Of a DNA stretch of 64,000 nt, positions 62,469 to 64,000 are shown piece after piece. Position numbers and translations under genes: made by a program. The stretch covers positions 124,001-188,000 of the forward strand of contig CAZSBB010000004.1 of assembly GCA_964605235.1 (NCBI GenBank), written 5' to 3'. A model generated the notes under the pieces. It ran no database searches, was not told the origin of the DNA, and worked only from the letters and a program-made list of their open reading frames with translations. The stretch's first letter is position 1. Each line of letters begins with the position of its first letter. Source of the stretch: CAZSBB01 sp964605235. Its GTDB lineage: Bacteria > Planctomycetota > Phycisphaerae > Phycisphaerales > Phycisphaeraceae.

Positions 62469-63611
62469 TTACGAAACCGAAATAATCGCCGATTCCAACG
62501 ATTTGGGCAAGCTGCTGAGCACCCGCCCCCCCGTGGGCGTCACTAGCACGTCGTCCTCAATGCGGACCCCCCCCACCCCCGGCAGGTAAATCCCCGGCTC
62601 CACGGTGACCACCTGCCCGACCTTGAGCACGCCCTGGCTGCGGGTGCTGAGGGTCGGTTGCTCGTGAATGTCCAGCCCGATGCCGTGCCCCAGCGAATGG
62701 CCAAACTGCGGCCCGTAGCCGGCGTCGATGATGACCTGCCGGGCGACGGCGTCCACGGCCTTCAGTTCCTTCCCCGGAGCGATCGCGGCAATCCCCGCCA
62801 GCTGGGCGTCGAGCACGATCTGATACACCTCGCGCATTTTGGGCGACATCCGCCCCACCGCCACGCAGCGGGTCAGGTCCGAACAGTAACCCCCCTGCCG
62901 GGCGCCCCAGTCGATCAGCACCAGGCTGCCCCGCTTGATCTTCGCCTTCCCCGGAATGGCGTGCGGCAGGCTGGCGTTGGCGTCCACCGCGACAATGGTG
63001 GGGAAGCTCGGCCCATCGGCGCCCAGCAGCCGCATCTGGTACTCCAGATATGCCGCGATTTCGACCTCCGTCCGCCCGGGCTTGATGAAATCCAGCGTGC
63101 GGGTGAACGCCTGCTGCTGGATCGCCAGGGCGTCGCGGATGGCTTTGACCTCCCGCGCGTCCTTGACCGAACGCTGGTCGAGCAGGCCATCGTCCACGGG
63201 CACGACCGTCCGCCTGCCCAGATGCTTGATGAGCTGGCTCTGCTGGGCGAGGGTCAGATAATCCCGGCCGACCGCCACCTTCCTCAGCTTCTTCTGCTGC
63301 ACCAGCTTGCCGCAGGCCTCGGCGATGGGCCCGGTGCGGATGACCATGCGGACCTGCGGGGCTTCACGCTGAATCTGCTCCTCAAACCGGAAGTCCGACA
63401 GCACGATCACCTGGGCGCTGCGGCGAAGGACCAGCGCCCAACTGTCGTCGCCGACGAAGCCGGTGAGGTAACGGATGTCGCGCGGATTGGTCACCAGCAA
63501 GGCGTCCACCGCCAGTTTGGTGAGCCGCTGGCGGAGCAGGCGCACGCGGTCGGCGGGGTCGGTTGGGGCACGGTTGCGGAGGGTTGGTCGGGGGGCTTGC
63601 TTGGATTTCAT
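62469..63611 (-). CDS. M24-family aminopeptidase (Xaa-Pro type)
   Basis: A 380-residue pita-bread metallopeptidase that removes N-terminal residues before proline. The N-terminal creatinase-like domain (LVTNPRDIRYLTGF) is followed by the catalytic part with all five metal ligands: two Asp in LIDWGARQGGYCSDLTRC, His in HSLGHGIGLDIHE, and Glu in VTVEPGIYL and VRIEDDV. The ATG at 63611 fits; the earlier frame to 63671 adds residues with no ribosome site. It lies upstream of accB and accC in one direction. Confidence 0.95.
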   Translation of the reverse strand: MKSKQAPRPTLRNRAPTDPADRVRLLRQRLTKLAVDALLVTNPRDIRYLTGFVGDDSWALVLRRSAQVIVLSDFRFEEQIQREAPQVRMVIRTGPIAEACGKLVQQKKLRKVAVGRDYLTLAQQSQLIKHLGRRTVVPVDDGLLDQRSVKDAREVKAIRDALAIQQQAFTRTLDFIKPGRTEVEIAAYLEYQMRLLGADGPSFPTIVAVDANASLPHAIPGKAKIKRGSLVLIDWGARQGGYCSDLTRCVAVGRMSPKMREVYQIVLDAQLAGIAAIAPGKELKAVDAVARQVIIDAGYGPQFGHSLGHGIGLDIHEQPTLSTRSQGVLKVGQVVTVEPGIYLPGVGGVRIEDDVLVTPTGGRVLSSLPKSLESAIISVS

Positions 63612-63676
63612 GGAGTCAGAGTATACGCCCGCGGCCTGCATATCTGCGGTCAACCGGCGACCGGATATCATGCTTC

Positions 63677-63766
63677 ACGAGCCCCGACCGTGAGGGAGGG
63701 GTTGCCTTTTCCACGGTCAATCGCTGCGGCTGCGCCGCCACCCCTTGCTCACGCGCGGGGCTCGTT
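63677..63766. repeat. Intergenic repeat family A, copy 5
   Basis: Starts ACGAGCCCCGACCGTGAGGG and ends CTCACGCGCGGGGCTCGTT. It lies between the divergent M24 peptidase and typA genes. Confidence 0.8.
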
Positions 63767-63854
63767 TTCGTGCGTGGGGTATACGTTTGCTTTGCGTGAA
63801 CCTACGCTTACCCAGTTGGTGCTGACGCCAAACGTCCCTATGATGCTCGCCCCC

Positions 63855-64000
63855 ATGAACGTCCAACACCTCCGCAACGTCGCCATCATCGCTCACGTCG
63901 ACCACGGCAAAACCACCCTGGTCGACCAGTTGCTCTATCAATCCGGCATGTTCCGTGACGAGGACCTCGACAAACTCGCCGGCGGTCAACATGGCTTGAT
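63855..64000 (+). CDS. typA: GTP-binding protein TypA/BipA (5' part)
   Basis: The first 48 codons of a translational GTPase cut by the window end. LRNVAIIAHVDHGKTTLVDQLLYQSGMF contains the G1 loop AHVDHGKTT and matches TypA/BipA, a ribosome-associated factor used at low temperature and under stress, rather than LepA or EF-Tu. The ATG at 63855 puts the GTPase start where the family has it; ATGs at 63840 and 63843 are in frame but have no better ribosome site. Identity is good from the sequence start alone. Confidence 0.88.
   Translation, partial: MNVQHLRNVAIIAHVDHGKTTLVDQLLYQSGMFRDEDLDKLAGGQHGL

Overview
The window is about 64 kb of GC-rich bacterial chromosome carrying complete housekeeping genes. 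Several traits point to the Planctomycetota, probably class Phycisphaerae: a short secreted prepilin-like protein with an IELLVVISIIALL N-terminus and a FADGHV motif near its C-terminus; an actin-like PilM fused to a PilN-like membrane segment; many short intergenic palindromes; many lipoproteins and unassigned secreted proteins; and a dispersed gene order with few long operons. This placement is inferred from gene content and style; there is no rRNA gene in the window.

Layout. 0-9 kb: 3' end of purL, polA, an RRM/glycine-rich RNA-binding protein with a long leader, a KDG-type sugar kinase, xseA and a divergent nuclease-like hypothetical gene. 9-14.5 kb: a three-gene minus-strand type IV pilus assembly operon (PilM-PilN fusion plus two single-TM proteins). 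14.8-21.4 kb: a TIM-barrel sugar isomerase, an AT-richer AAA ATPase/DUF4276 pair that looks like an antiphage module, galK, a planctomycete-type unknown, and a secreted DJ-1/PfpI fusion. 21.4-33.6 kb: korAB, a zinc-ribbon microprotein, nadB, a PTS EIIA protein, ppk2, an M48 lipoprotein overlapping ubiE, a GH29 fucosidase and a thioredoxin-fold protein without cysteines. 33.8-37.3 kb: pckG and two adjacent CBS-pair genes. 38-43 kb: a type I restriction-modification locus in the order hsdR-hsdS-hsdM with a half-sized S subunit. 43-49.6 kb: a FadR-type regulator with a palindromic operator, a prepilin-like protein, dapF, eno and a coiled-coil lipoprotein. 49.7-54.9 kb: a decayed gene, a lipoprotein, a NodB-like protein, and a compact AT-richer operon of a P-loop polynucleotide-kinase-like protein overlapping a Thg1-like 3'-5' RNA polymerase. 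54.2-60 kb: a DUF3553 protein, a DMT transporter, a LacI regulator and a GH38-like enzyme. 60-64 kb: accC, accB, an M24 aminopeptidase and the start of typA.

The metabolic genes fit a heterotroph using sugars and polysaccharides (galK, kdgK, GH29, GH38-like, TIM-barrel isomerase, LacI), with gluconeogenesis and glycolysis (pckG, eno), ferredoxin-dependent 2-oxoacid oxidation (korAB), NAD, lysine/peptidoglycan and fatty-acid synthesis (nadB, dapF, accBC) and menaquinone/ubiquinone methylation (ubiE).

The most interesting accessory elements are: (1) the kinase/Thg1-like operon at 53.0-54.2 kb, a candidate RNA 5'-end repair cassette; (2) the ATPase/DUF4276 pair at 15.8-17.5 kb; and (3) at least four families of intergenic palindromic repeats, including two copies of an AT-rich, perfectly paired element that look like non-autonomous mobile elements.
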